Assembly (NCBI GenBank): GCA_033239005.1
Contig: BSQZ01000094.1
Location: 1,152,122-1,216,121, forward strand
From: Lamellibrachia satsuma
Taxonomy: Eukaryota > Annelida > Polychaeta > Sabellida > Siboglinidae
Direction of reading: 5' to 3'
DNA: 64,000 nucleotides
Positions 1 to 10,559 of the stretch are shown in pieces. Each line of letters starts with the position of its first letter. Position 1 is the first letter of the stretch. The position numbers and the translations under genes were made by a program. The notes under the pieces are model-generated. The model did no database searches. It saw only the letters and a program-made list of their open reading frames with translations, and was not told the origin of the DNA.

Positions 1-430
1 TGGACAAGTGCAATCAGTACAAATCTAAGGATGGAAGTTATGCGACTTATATTCCCTATATTATACATATCACACATACATTAAACAGTAAAGTTCAAAC
101 GGTGCTAATTTGTTATCATATGTAATGTGTCTACTCAAATAAAAAAATATTAATGTTGCACGTGGCAATGATCAAAATAATAATTCATGACACGACATTA
201 CATGACGTGTTCCTTCCAGTGCATTGATTGTCGCGAGTTGTCATGGCGCTTAAATACCAGATACTAATTAAATTCAGTTCTTTATTTCCAAATGAAAATC
301 GAAATATACAACATATGCATATTTCAAACGTCAGTAATTATACGCTTATTATGTATGCAAGTATTACAGTACCTCTGATACTACAATACCTCAGGGAGTT
401 TGACGCCCCTGCATTGCAGAGTTGAAAATC
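1..430. other. No gene seen (AT-rich flank)
   Basis: AT-rich sequence with only short chance reading frames and no domain or splice structure I can recognise. It lies upstream of the LINE that begins somewhere near 430-600. Confidence 0.5.
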
Positions 431-698
431 ACTGCCTTGTGATACAGGTTCTCGACAGAACCGAAGGCTAAGGGAACAAACCCTAACAGAAAACCATGTC
501 ATTGTGGCAGCATCAAGGGTGGTTGATGAATGGAACTCCCAACATCTCCCGACCAGCCACTGCAGGGATAAATAGCTCGCGCCTGTCTTGACGTGTTCTT
601 GCCGGTGTGAGACCTCTATTTGCTCCCCGAGAGAGTGCCGCTAGTAACTTGCAAAAGCCAGCAGCACTTCAACACTTTTTGCAAGCAGCTCTCATGAA

Positions 699-1823
699 AT
701 GCACAACCGCACGAATTACCATACCGGACCGGTCGTCGCCCGGGTTACCAAGGACCGCGCTGCTCGACGTCATCTTCCGTCGACAGTGAAAAATCAGCTA
801 GGAAGAAGAGAACAACTATCAATCGCTCAATGGAACGTCAGGACTCTCCTCGACCGAGAAGTAGCCGACCGACCGGAAAGACGTACTGCACTAGTAGCAA
901 TGGAACTCGCCAAGTACAATATAGACATTGCCGCCCTGTGCGAAACAAGGTTCTCAGAGTCTGGTAGTCTTAATGACTTGGAATACTCTTTCTTCTGGAG
1001 TGGCAGACCCAAAGGAGAGAGAAGGGAGGCTGGAGTGGGCTTTGCTATAAAGAAGGACATCGTGACAATGCTGACAGAAATGCCACGGCCAGTAAGTGAC
1101 AGAATCATGATGATGAGACTACCTCTGAGCAAGGACAACTATGCTACAATTATCAGTGTTTACGCTCCAACAATGACAAACCCGGACGATAACAAGGAGG
1201 CTTTCTATAACCAGCTGTCAAGTACGCTCAGAGGCATCCCTCGTACCGATAAGCTACTGCTGATAGGAGACTTCAATGCAAGGATAGGAAGAGACAATGA
1301 CAAATGGACCATGGTCATGGGCAAATATGGGATCGGAAAACGCAACTCCAATGGCGAGCTTCTACTGGCTTTGTGCTCTGAGTTCGAACTGATAGTGACG
1401 AACACCATGTTCAAGCAGAAGGATGAACGCAAGTCCACCTGGATGCATCCTCGTTCCAGACACTGGCATATGATCGACTTCATCATCACGAGGTGTCGGG
1501 ATAAGATGGACATCCACAGTACTCGAGCCATGCGTGGAGCTAACTGCTGGACCGATCACCATATGCTGAGGTCAAAAGTGGCATTTAGAGTACGACAAAA
1601 GCACAACAGACAAGGGGTAAGAAAACCGACCAAGCTAAACACAGCAAAACTACGTACCATCAGTCATAGGGAGAGCTTCGAGCAGGAGATGGACAGCGCT
1701 CTCGCCCAATGGGAGGAGAAGGAAAGCTCAACACCAGATGAGGAATGGGCAGCTCTGCAACAGGTAGTATACAACACAGCTAAAACATTTCTCGGCAAGC
1801 CAGACAGAAAACACCAGGACTGA
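699..1823 (+). pseudogene. LINE apurinic-like endonuclease domain (ORF first part, ends at premature TGA)
   Basis: The product is 374 residues from ATG 699. It carries the exonuclease-endonuclease-phosphatase fold used by LINEs to nick target DNA. Visible motifs in order: QWNVRTLL near residue 48 (metal/phosphate-binding Asn), ALCETRF near residue 79 (catalytic Glu), VYAPT near 151, GDFNARIG near 191 (Asp and Asn), and a C-terminal TDHHML near 288 (the catalytic His region). All key residues are present. The frame stops at TGA 1821-1823, directly after the residues KHQD, and then continues open in the same frame into the reverse transcriptase. The stop is therefore most likely a single nonsense change in one long polyprotein. 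The true start may lie upstream; ATG 699 is the first in-frame Met I trust. Confidence 0.85.
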
Positions 1824-3821
1824 TTCGACCCCAACGACCAGGAGCTACAAAATCTAATAAGCAGAAGAGACCAATCCCACCAGAGAGTGTTGCAGACCAG
1901 GAGTACTAGATCCACCACTGCAGCGTACAAAGATGCCTGCAGACTGCTACAAAAATGCACCCGTGCCCTGAAGTCAGAATGGTGGGAAATGAAGGCAGAG
2001 GAGCTGCAGAGATCTGCAGACAGAAATGACATGAAGGGCTTCTACAATGGACTGAAGGAAGTGTGGGGACCCGCGAAAAAGGGACCTGTTCACCTGAAGT
2101 TAACAGATGGAATGGAGACCTTCTCTGACAGCAAGAGAGTTGTGGCAAGATGGAGTGAACACTTCCAAAAACTACTCAACGTCCCTGGCGACATAGAACA
2201 TGAAGCTCTTGTCAACATCCAGCAGCGCATTACCAACACATGCCTTGATGAGATTCCAAACATGGATGAGATGGCTAGAGCAATCGCCGGCCTGAAAGAT
2301 GGCAAAGCACCTGGGGGTGATGGAATTCCTGCTGAAGTATGGAAGCACGGAGGAGACAATCTGTCCAACAGACTGCACCAATTAATCACCAAAGCCTGGG
2401 AGGAGGGTTCTGTACCACAAGCGTGGAAGGATGCCAGCATTGTAACCATCTACAAGAAAGGAGATCGAACAGACTGTGGGAACTACAGAGGAATCTCTCT
2501 TCTTTCCATAGCAGGCAAGATCTTCGCCAGGATCCTGCTCAACAGACTATCTATTCACATAACACCAGAAGTAGTTCCGGAGACACAGTGTGGCTTCAGA
2601 TCCAACCGGACCACAGCGGACATGATATTTTGTCTTCGACAACTACAAGAAAAGTGCATTGAGCAGGACCGACCACTATATATAGTATTTGTCGACTTCA
2701 CGAAGGCGTTTGATACAGTCGGAAGGACTGGGCTATGGCAGCTACTGAGGAAATATGGATGCCCAGAGAAATTCACAACCATGATCGAGGCTCTACATAC
2801 GGGAATGATGGCGAATGTGAGTGTTGGAGGGGAAGTCTCGGAAACGTTCGGTGTTACCAATGGTGTCAAGCAAGGCTGTGTACTGGCCCCCACGCTCTTC
2901 TCCATCTTCCTATCAGCAATGCTTGTCGAGGCTTTCCGAGGCATGGAAGATGGCGTCTATATACAGTCTAGACAGAGCGCTGACCTATTCAACATCGCAC
3001 ACTTCAGAGCGAAGACCAAGACTACCCAGATACTTGTGAGAGAGCTGCTATACGCAGATGACAGTCCACTGGTCGCCCACTCCGCTGAAGAGATCCAGAG
3101 AATAGTGGATGCTTTCTCCGATGCATCAAAGAAGTTCGGCCTGAAGATTAACATCAAGAAGACGGAAGTGCTGTACCAACCCAACTCTACAAGAACCCGA
3201 GAGGAGGATATCATGGTTGATGGAAACAAACTGAACTCTGTTCCGGAATTCACCTACCTCGGAAGCACTATATCAAGTGATGGACGCATTGATGCTGAAA
3301 TACAGAGGAGGATGGCCAAGGCTAGCGCATCTTTCGGCCGATTACGCCAGAGACTCTGGAACAACCACCATGTGTCCACGCGGGTCAAAGGCAAGATCTA
3401 CCAGGCAATTGTGCTATCCACTTTACTATACGGAGCCGAGGCCTGGACAGTGTACAGACGACAGGTGAAAAAGCTGCATGCCTTCATGATGCGACATCTG
3501 CGTTCGATCATGAGGCTAACCTGGAAGGACAAAGTGACAAACAAGGAAATACTCGGTCGGATAGGGCTGCCCTCTATGGAAGATCTTCTGATCAAAAAGA
3601 ATCTCCTGTGGACTGGACACCTCATGAGGATGTCATCAGACAGACTACCAAAGCAGATCCTCTACTCTCAATTGTCTTCTGGTCACAGACAGAGAGGACG
3701 CCCTCGTCTCCGGTTCAAGGATACCATCAAGAGAAACCTCAAGCTGAGAGACATAAAGACCGACTCATGGACATCACTCTCACAGCAGAGAACTAAATGG
3801 AGTGCGGCGGTCAAGAAATGA
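1824..3821 (+). pseudogene. LINE reverse transcriptase domain (same frame, after the TGA)
   Basis: The frame is open from 1824 to the TGA at 3819-3821; the first internal Met is at 1887. It makes cDNA from element RNA at the nicked target. Visible RT motifs: KAPGGDGIPAEVW (about 2302), NYRGISLLS (about 2480), QCGFRSNRTTADM (about 2587), FVDFTKAFDTV (about 2688, first catalytic Asp), GVKQGCVLAPTLFSIF (about 2860), and YADD at 3051-3062 (catalytic Asp pair). Then come YLGSTISSDGRID and a long thumb/C-terminal region ending in GHRQRGRPRLRFKD. The catalytic residues are all intact. Apart from the TGA at 1821 no frameshift was seen over about 3.1 kb, so this copy is recent or has been under recent selection. 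Confidence 0.85.
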
Positions 3822-3944
3822 AAGCAGTCTTTGTCGCATAGCGACTGACAGCATGATGATGATGATACATCTGCCCTGGTATAACGGCCTAATTATTTGT
3901 TCTTTGTTGTACGCCTGAACCCATGATATTACGACAGTCCAGAG

Positions 3945-4165
3945 CATTGGCCTCAAGTCTCAAGTAGTTATACTCCAAACAGCCCAATCTAGAGCTAACG
4001 CAGGAGTTTGGACCAACGGCTTTTAGTGTCTCTTCCGAAAGACACAGGCAAAGTGGGGTGAACGAAATTGCCCAAGCTTCGAAACGGCGGAAGTGGAATC
4101 GAACCACCGTCCTCTCGATCGACATGCGGGTGCTGTAGCCATTAGACCATCGTCTACACACGTAC
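3945..4165 (-). mobile_element. tRNA-derived SINE
   Basis: Read on the - strand, an RNA polymerase III box A, TGGTCTAATGG (4149-4139), is followed at tRNA-like spacing by a perfect box B, GGTTCGATTCC (4105-4095). Downstream there is a body containing AAAAGCCGTTGGTCC (about 4027-4013), a string I associate with the conserved bodies of many invertebrate SINEs. The acceptor-stem ends do not pair well, so this is not a working tRNA gene. It sits about 75 bp or more beyond the 3' tail of the LINE. The 3' limit is uncertain. Confidence 0.65.
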
Positions 4166-4289
4166 AGGCACTTAGCAGGGTCATTGTATACATTCTCAAA
4201 GTAAAAAAAACCGTATAGTTTAGCATTGGTTCAGACCACCGCCCACCCCTAAATACGTTGTGTGGGACACATAGGGGTGAGATTTAGCG

Positions 4290-4332
4290 GTCGCCCGGTC
4301 GCCAATGGCTCCCAAAAATGGCTTCGGGCGAC
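4290..4332. repeat. Short inverted repeat (8-bp arms)
   Basis: GTCGCCCG at 4290-4297 pairs with CGGGCGAC at 4325-4332 around a 27-nt loop. It is the first of three adjacent hairpin-forming sequences between 4290 and 4431. Confidence 0.6.
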
Positions 4333-4336
4333 TTCA

Positions 4337-4369
4337 ATTTTAGACAACAGTACTACTGTTGTCTAAAAT
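4337..4369. repeat. Perfect palindrome, 16-bp arms, 1-nt centre
   Basis: The arm 4337-4352 (starting ATTTTAGACAACAGTA) is exactly complementary to 4354-4369, with a single C at 4353 between them. It abuts the larger palindrome that begins at 4369. Confidence 0.9.
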
Positions 4370-4431
4370 AAATATTTTGAGTCGCCATGCGGGCTACTGT
4401 CAGTAGCCCGCATGGCGACTCAAAATATTTA
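4369..4431. repeat. Perfect palindrome, 31-bp arms, 1-nt centre
   Basis: The arm 4369-4399 is exactly complementary to 4401-4431 with one base (T, 4400) at the centre. The centre reads CGGGCTACTG-T-CAGTAGCCCG. No mismatch occurs over 62 paired bases. Such a sequence could extrude a cruciform, could mark a template-switch event, or could be a foldback sequencing or assembly artefact. Confidence 0.95.
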
Positions 4432-4439
4432 GTGAGCTG

Positions 4440-5200
4440 CAATATTTTAGACCCAGCAAAAAGTAAACGATGTTAATAAACATCTCAGAAGTGTTGTCCT
4501 GGCTATATCGCATTTATGTTAACCATAAATTGTGTGTTTGTGACACGTTTGACATCGCAAGAAATGTTGCCAAACCGTCATCGAAGCAATATCAGCAGGG
4601 AGCATTCATTGTATTTTTATTCAACCACATAGACGCTCAACATGTAAGTTGCAACTGAACGTTCATTATACACTGAAATAATAACCGGTCATGTTAATAG
4701 ACACTTTTATATATACTAGCAAAAATGCACGTCCTCAGGCTCAGGACGGGATAACGTGGTTGTTCATATGTGACAGTCACCATGGCAATGTTTACCAAAT
4801 GCCTCAGGCCAATATGCCATCAATACGCTGGAGATTATTTAAGCCAAGGGAACGTCAAACGTATTTTACCAGAAACAACCGCGTCACGCACGTGATACAA
4901 TACTCGTTGCATGTTCAAAATGTTGAAGGTCGCGTGAATTTAGACCAATGGATACTTGTGTTGGTTGTAGAATGGTAGAATATCTGCTTTCTACTATCTT
5001 GTTATTGTGTATTGGCCCTCGGTCTGCGACCTCTGGCTAATACGTGGGTGCGTGCTTTCTACTATAATTAATATAAACCGCCCAGATGGCGCTACGTATT
5101 TTCAAACGGTTTACGTACCGAAGTATTCCCCGCGATGCGCGTCATTTCTGCGATTGTTGGAAGTTAACGTTTTAGTAGCGAACATTTCATTTACCATAAA
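4440..5200. other. No gene seen
   Basis: This stretch has short chance ORFs only (for example 4691-4978, 95 aa) with no recognisable domain, codon bias or splice context. Confidence 0.45.
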
Positions 5201-5210
5201 AACCTCTAAG

Positions 5211-5412
5211 GCCGCCGCCCGATTGTCTACGATCCGACGCACCTCGCCCGTCGCAGCGTAGACAATCGGGCGTAATCGGGGCGGTGTGCGTGTGCTTACG
5301 ACTACGATTCCCCAGTCTTACGTCGCGTCGGCGGCAGTCGTGGCGATTCAACGTGTTCAATCGCTGACTGGCAATCTTGAACAATCGGGCGGTGCGCAGC
5401 ACTTCCCGATTG
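5211..5412. repeat. GC-rich repeat family copy 1 with internal hairpin
   Basis: Locally GC- and CpG-rich DNA in AT-rich surroundings. CGCCCGATTGTCTACG (5216-5231) is exactly complementary to 5257-5272, and related strings ACAATCGGGCGGTG recur at about 5380-5395. The segment GTCGCAGCGTAGACAATC is shared with 6530-6552, showing this is a dispersed repeat, possibly a short DNA transposon. No coding capacity is visible. Confidence 0.55.
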
Positions 5413-5429
5413 TGATTTTCGAATCGTAA

Positions 5430-6440
5430 GGAATTAACCAATCAGAGAACAGAAGTGGTAATTAGATTCTTGGGAATGTCTGTTTTCTGTTGCGAGATGA
5501 CGGAATTCGCACTTGTTGATATGTGGCACAACGGCACCGTGGCGTAAGCCCTATGGGTATGAATAAGTATCATATAAACATACATGTGTAAAATACATAG
5601 TCATACATAGTCGTGATAGACTTAGCCATAGCCTAGTTCATAGCCCCGGTATCAGAGGCCTACAGACAGAGGGGTCTATCTTATCGACTGAATTAAAAAT
5701 AATGTTTCAAAATACGATGTTTCTAAATACGATATGTTTTAATATAGTCTGACCTGGAGAGGGCTACATTAAACTGGTCTTACCTTGTTTTGCGATTCTA
5801 CCAGTATTTATTTGCTGAAATCCGTCAGCAGCCAGGCTCAAAATGTTTAGCATTTTGCAAAATAAGAATAATTATTCGAACAACTTGTTTGCATTCAGTT
5901 GATAAAATACTTAGTACTGATTTGATAGATCAACACTGTTATCAATAATGGCAATATCAAATATTTATATTTGGCTTACCTCTTTCATCCAATATAAAAA
6001 TCGTCACATTCATTCCAATAGCACAAAATATATCAATAAAAATAGGACTACATACCTGTTGCCAAAAATGTCAGGGTCACTGCGAGTTTCTCTGCCGGGG
6101 AGATAGCGGCACGGTAGTTTGTATGTTTTTTGACAATGTGTAGAGAGACTAGATGGACAAGGGTCAAACAAAGCAGGATAAAACCTTGGTAAATGTCTAA
6201 AGCCGCCAGCTTCTTCTGCGGCCAACTCCTTTACAAGGTTGTTGTATCACCCTTGCCCATATTTTAACCCACACCCTACGTTTCTTGTCGCTGTTCCGTC
6301 TCCGTTTAAGCAACCTATTGCTGACGCATATCCCTAAAACTTTCACAATTGCCTGAACACCGCTATATTGTTGAAGTTCGGATACAAACATAAATGTGGC
6401 GGCTAGTGTTTGATAAGAATAACGCCAGGTTTATATATAC
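5430..6440. other. No gene seen
   Basis: AT-rich spacer with only short ORFs on either strand (for example 71 aa at 6225-6010 on the - strand), none recognisable. Confidence 0.45.
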
Positions 6441-6447
6441 AGTTGTG

Positions 6448-6566
6448 AACAATCGTAGCGGTGTGCGACGGTCAGTCGTAGGCCAGTCGTAAGCTTACGA
6501 TCATACCCGATTGGACTACGACGGTCGAGATGCGTCGCAGCGTAGACAATCAGGCGGTGTGAGGCT
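6448..6566. repeat. GC-rich repeat family copy 2
   Basis: Contains GTCGCAGCGTAGACAATC and the following GGCGGTGTG motif seen in the copy at 5211-5412, and repeated TCGTA/TACGA strings (such as GTCGTAAGCTTACGATC) that form short inverted repeats. It is probably a diverged non-autonomous element. Confidence 0.5.
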
Positions 6567-6825
6567 AGCTTAAGAACCTTTGATATACGGTGTATTTAAA
6601 AAAATAAAGGCGTTTCGTTTCATTTGTGGGGTCGTAGATTAATCCCTGAAAGTTTGGCGCCCGAAGTGCAAGCCATCTAGGTGGAAAACGTGTTAATAAC
6701 CACATATAAATATACATACAAACATAAGCTAGCTCGATTATAGTTAGATATATACACATGGGGCGCAGAGTGCTTCTGGTAAATTAATCGGGAACCTGAT
6801 CACAGCTTCTCTAGGCTAGGGTAAA

Positions 6826-6883
6826 ATCAGGTCCTGTGAAAAATCAGCAGGTACTGTAAACTGTTCAGTTCACAGGACCTGAT
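6826..6883. repeat. Inverted repeat, 15-bp arms
   Basis: ATCAGGTCCTGTGAA (6826-6840) is exactly complementary to 6869-6883 with a 28-nt loop. Nothing coding is seen between 6900 and 7640. Confidence 0.75.
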
Positions 6884-7681
6884 GTCCTGTGACGCTTGGA
6901 GACTTTTTGCGTAGACTGTTGGTGTACCATGTTATGAAAGCAAAACAAACTGTCATTTCTGTACTGTTGTGTACTGTATTTTATTCGGTATTATGTATTA
7001 CAACAGATTCCGTACAATGTGTGGGATATATGCCAGGGGCATTGTAGTAAAACTATTGCTGCATGGCTCGCAAGGATGGTCTGTCGTCGGGAAGTTATTT
7101 GTCTAGCTGAGCGGAGGCCGACCAAGACAGCAAGTGCGACGAAGTACAACATTAATCACTGTGTAGGATATATAATATGATAGGGTGAGGCAGACCGGGC
7201 CTGTATAGTAGCCCTCTACCTCCCATACCCCACCTGTTTGTGGGCCAATCTGTTCAACGAGATTGCCATCCAAGACAACAGGCACAGATGGCAAGTGGAC
7301 AAGGAAGCCATTGGCTTATCGAGAGTCCAACACTTTTTCGTTTATGTGTAACCCTCCCTTCTGAGATCAACGCTGCTAGTATTTACCCAATCTGTAGATG
7401 TTATGAATGAGCACACGGATGATTAACTCATAAAGTATTATTTTACAAATGGTTTTCTAATTTTGCTAATGCATTTTCAGTTGTGCGCAACCCTGGTGTG
7501 GTACAAAAGGGGAATATGTACGCCAGCCAAATCCTCTCGATAACGGTACATCACGGCTTCGCTTCAGTGAACATGACATTCCGTTCACGGTTGGTTGCCC
7601 ACGTCACTGATCGCTTCTATGAATAACGTAGACATCCACGTGCGCACCCCATGCTCACTTTACCCCGCCCCTATTTACCGA

Positions 7682-7695
7682 GCGCGCATGCGTGC
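7682..7695. promoter_or_regulatory. NRF1-like site in presumed PEX11 promoter
   Basis: GCGCGCATGCGTGC lies about 95 bp upstream of the PEX11 ATG (7789). It matches the GCGCATGCGC-type core bound by the NRF1 family in animal promoters with one change. No TATA box is evident. Whether it is bound is unknown. Confidence 0.4.
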
Positions 7696-7788
7696 TGTCC
7701 TGATAAAACAGCCGCTTGGGTTACCGTTATGTGCTACTAAAAGTGTTCAGTCAACGACAATGTAGTTGTACGACCAGAAATCAACAGT

Positions 7789-7853
7789 ATGGATGTCATC
7801 AGACACATCGTGACGTACAACTCGCAGACTTCTGGAACAGACAAACTGTGCAG
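7789..7853 (+). CDS. PEX11: PEX11 exon 1
   Basis: Holds the start codon and 21 codons plus two bases, ending CTGTGCAG before the donor gtgtgt. The longer overlapping frame that starts at 7716 is rejected because it does not splice to family-like sequence. Confidence 0.8.
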
Positions 7854-10249
7854 GTGTGTCGTCGTGTTAGGCCTAGTGAGTCGTATGACACCGGGGTCCT
7901 TGCGACCCGGAGCGGTAGACGACGACACTATAGCGTTGACACCGACAGCTCGAGTTTAGTGTGTGGTGTTGGGTCAGTCATAAATCACACTGACAGCATG
8001 AGCGAAATCCACACGCAGCTACCGGATGGCTGACAGGAACTACGTTTATTTATACATAATAATAATAACACATAAATTAATCTTGAAAAGAGAGCGTACG
8101 TTTGAGTGGCGGACCGAGCAACTAGTTCGCTCACCAGGTGGCACCAACGGTCTTATAAATATGAATTATAATAACGCCGCCTAGTGAAAGGTTGACAAAC
8201 TGTCAACTCAACTTAGAACTGTTATGTCGTCATTAAACTTGCACTATATCGGGGGAATTGTAAGAAAATATAATACGGATTGTGCATGTCTTTCACTTAG
8301 ATTTATAACCCAAGTGGCCAACAAAAAATCATTCCTGTTTGTAAATACTTTAAATAACAAAGTATAGTTGTTGTGGCAATGCTAGGTAGTTATATCATTA
8401 TAATATACAAGATAAGTATCGTGAGCTTCAGAATATCAACATATTCATGTCCCCTTTTCTATGGCAATGTCACTGATAATACAAGAAAAAGGTCAAACAT
8501 GGCTGTCCAGATGTACAGGGTATAATAGAAAATCAGATATATTTGATCAGATGGCAGATATATTTGATCAGATTATTCTGATCATGTAAAGGTATGTGCT
8601 AGGACAATAAACATCATCAGATCAGATATGTTTGACTAGACTAACCTCGCCATGTAACAGACCTTTGTGTATTTGTAATAATCTAGAGGGTTTGTTTGTA
8701 TACCGGCAACCTTTACAGAGCAATACGTTATCTGGAAAGAGGTTATTTCCATGTGATAAACTTCACACATACCTGTGGTGCCCAGGCTTCAGTTCTCAGT
8801 GGTAGATAAATAACTCTCCATTTAGCCAATAATAATTATTATTATTGTGCAAATTAAAGGCACAAAGTCTGATTGATGTTATTGTAATATCATGTTGTGT
8901 TTTGGTGTGTGAAACAATCACATCCCATGATGTATGTCTCTACAGCTTGTAGCGTGTTTCAGGTTGCTGCAGTACAGCAGTCAGTTCAGTTGCTGGACCT
9001 TCCAGTTGAAGAAGAGGAACAGTGCATTCTGTGAGAAACTTCACACTCTGGAGGCATTGCTGAGTAACACTCGCAAAGGTGGGGCTACAGTTGCTGCATA
9101 CTAGTGCACAGCCAACGTTGGAAGGTAGCAGAAACTGCAGATTAAAGCAGCCCCATCAATCATATATTTCGTCATCTCATTTCGGACTAATGTTAAACTA
9201 TCTAGTATCGATTACAACATGTTGGCTCGTACGTGCATACATGTATTTGTTATTTAGTTTTCTTAAAATCATCAGACAAGCTATAAAATGAATTTTGGTT
9301 CAGCCAAACGAAAATTCAACATAAAATGGTGGAAAGTGGTCATGTGTAGCCCGCCACTATGCTATGACATTGGTTATTCACACTTTTTACATCATAACTA
9401 AAACGTTGCAACTAAAATGTTGCATTCAGTCTAACCATGTTCCATGTGTCATTGTTGCGTTGTAAGTATGCAAGCGTGTTATATTTGATAATTGTGGTTA
9501 TGCTGTTGCTGTGTTTAAAGCATTCAAGTGCGTTATATGTTTGCTGTATGTTCAATGTTGGGTTGCCAGTGGACAAGTATGATTTATGGTAAATGTCTTT
9601 CATAGTGATGAAAGATATTTACACATTTGTTACACTCCAGCAGATAACCACAAGTTGTGTAACATGTTTCGTTACAGTGCTATGCCTGGGCAAGAGCATA
9701 GACGTATTTGCATCCGCCATAGATAACCTGGAGGTGGACGATGCCATGCTGCGGTCACTTCTCATTGCTGGCAAGGTCACTCATGCATGTCAGCTCATGC
9801 TGGACAACTACATCTGGATGAGTTCCATCGGACTGGTCAGTGTCAATACGAAGCCGGTGGTCAGGGCTGCGACTTACTTCTGGGCACTGACCCTGTTACT
9901 CCGACTGACCAGGAATGTGTTTGACCTTGTGCATATAATGGATGCCAGCAGCAGACAAGCCGTGGTCAGAGAGAAGTCATGTGACAATGGTAGTGCGTTG
10001 ATCAACTCTCGTTTGGAAATGACGACGTCAAACGGGTGCGTTCAACATGGACTCCTCAACTGCGTACTTCGGCGCAGGAGACAGGTGTTTGTGGATGTCG
10101 CCAAGAACATACTGGACATTCCTTTGGTCCTGTCCAGTCTACAGATCGGTCAGTTGTCGGTCGGTCTGCAAGCACTGTTTGGCGTGATCAGCTCGTTTTT
10201 ATCAGTGTTGGTTGTTTGGAATCCATCACTCAAGCTGATTCCATCCTAG
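7789..10249 (+). CDS. PEX11: PEX11-family peroxisomal membrane protein (three exons)
   Basis: PEX11 proteins bind and curve the peroxisome membrane and drive its elongation and division. CDS join: 7789-7853, 8963-9078, 9678-10249 (753 nt, 250 aa plus TAG), a usual length for the family. The introns are GT-AG (gtgtgt/ttcag; gtgggg/tacag) and the phases agree (2, then 1). The spliced product starts MDVIRHIVTYNSQTSGTDKL, followed by CRLLQYSSQF, which fits the family N-terminal amphipathic region. It continues with LGKSIDVFASAIDN, LIAGKVTHACQLMLDNYIWM, then WALTLLLRLTRNVFDL, and ends with a hydrophobic segment VGLQALFGVISSFLSVLVVW and PSLKLIPS, like the C-termini of PEX11 proteins. Which paralogue (alpha/beta- or gamma-like) is uncertain. 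Confidence 0.88.
8963..9078 (+). CDS. PEX11: PEX11 exon 2
   Basis: 116 nt between the acceptor tttcag (ends 8962) and the donor gtgggg (9079). It encodes RLLQYSSQFSCWTFQLKKRN, then a segment ending LEALLSNTRK. It is too short to appear as a long ORF and was found by phase and family matching. Confidence 0.8.
9678..10249 (+). CDS. PEX11: PEX11 exon 3
   Basis: 572 nt from the acceptor ttacag (ends 9677) to TAG 10247-10249. It holds most of the PEX11 domain. A small insertion-like segment near residues 150-170 (SCDNGSALINSRLEMTTSNG) is hydrophilic and probably a loop. Confidence 0.88.
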
Positions 10250-10559
10250 TCTATTCCACAGGTGTCAACGTCTGACCATGGAAAAGCAGGAAACATCCTT
10301 CTCTGGTCAGCTTTCATCCTTTTCTTTTAGCGCACTCACACAAGTTATTTTTACAGATAGTCAGTCATTTTGATTTCTCGTTCTTGGTGAAAAAATGCTA
10401 AATCACTACAGAAATAATGTACCTAAAACAGCCTTGTGTGCAAAAAAAAAAGAATTTTTTTTACAATCACAAAAAAGAGGGACATTTTGTCCAAAAAGCA
10501 GGACATGGTATTTCCCACCCAAAAACAGTAATGTTGACACCTACGCTATCATGACACCA

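Larger units (their letters stand above)
430..3868 (+). mobile_element. Near-complete non-LTR retrotransposon (LINE)
   Basis: The element has an endonuclease followed by a reverse transcriptase in one reading frame and ends in a short ATG-triplet tail (about 3853-3867, after the TGA at 3819-3821). A 3' end of short simple repeats is common in several LINE clades. The 5' limit is a guess: non-coding sequence from about 430 to 698 looks like leader, but no target duplication was identified. The protein resembles those often annotated in animal genomes as craniofacial-development-protein-2-like plus LINE reverse transcriptase. I cannot place the clade (RTE-, jockey- or CR1-type) without a tree. 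It looks younger than the other LINEs in the window, because its reading frame is nearly undamaged. Confidence 0.85.

Noticed and set aside
827..2449. Antisense ORFs of 100-129 aa across the first LINE
   Set aside because: They are shadows of the long + strand LINE frame, which has clear endonuclease and RT motifs.
4095..4149. Functional tRNA gene on the - strand
   Set aside because: Box A and box B are good but the acceptor stem does not pair and a SINE body follows.
7716..8033. 105-aa ORF as a separate gene
   Set aside because: It overlaps PEX11 exon 1 in another frame, has no recognisable domain, and runs through the exon 1 donor site.
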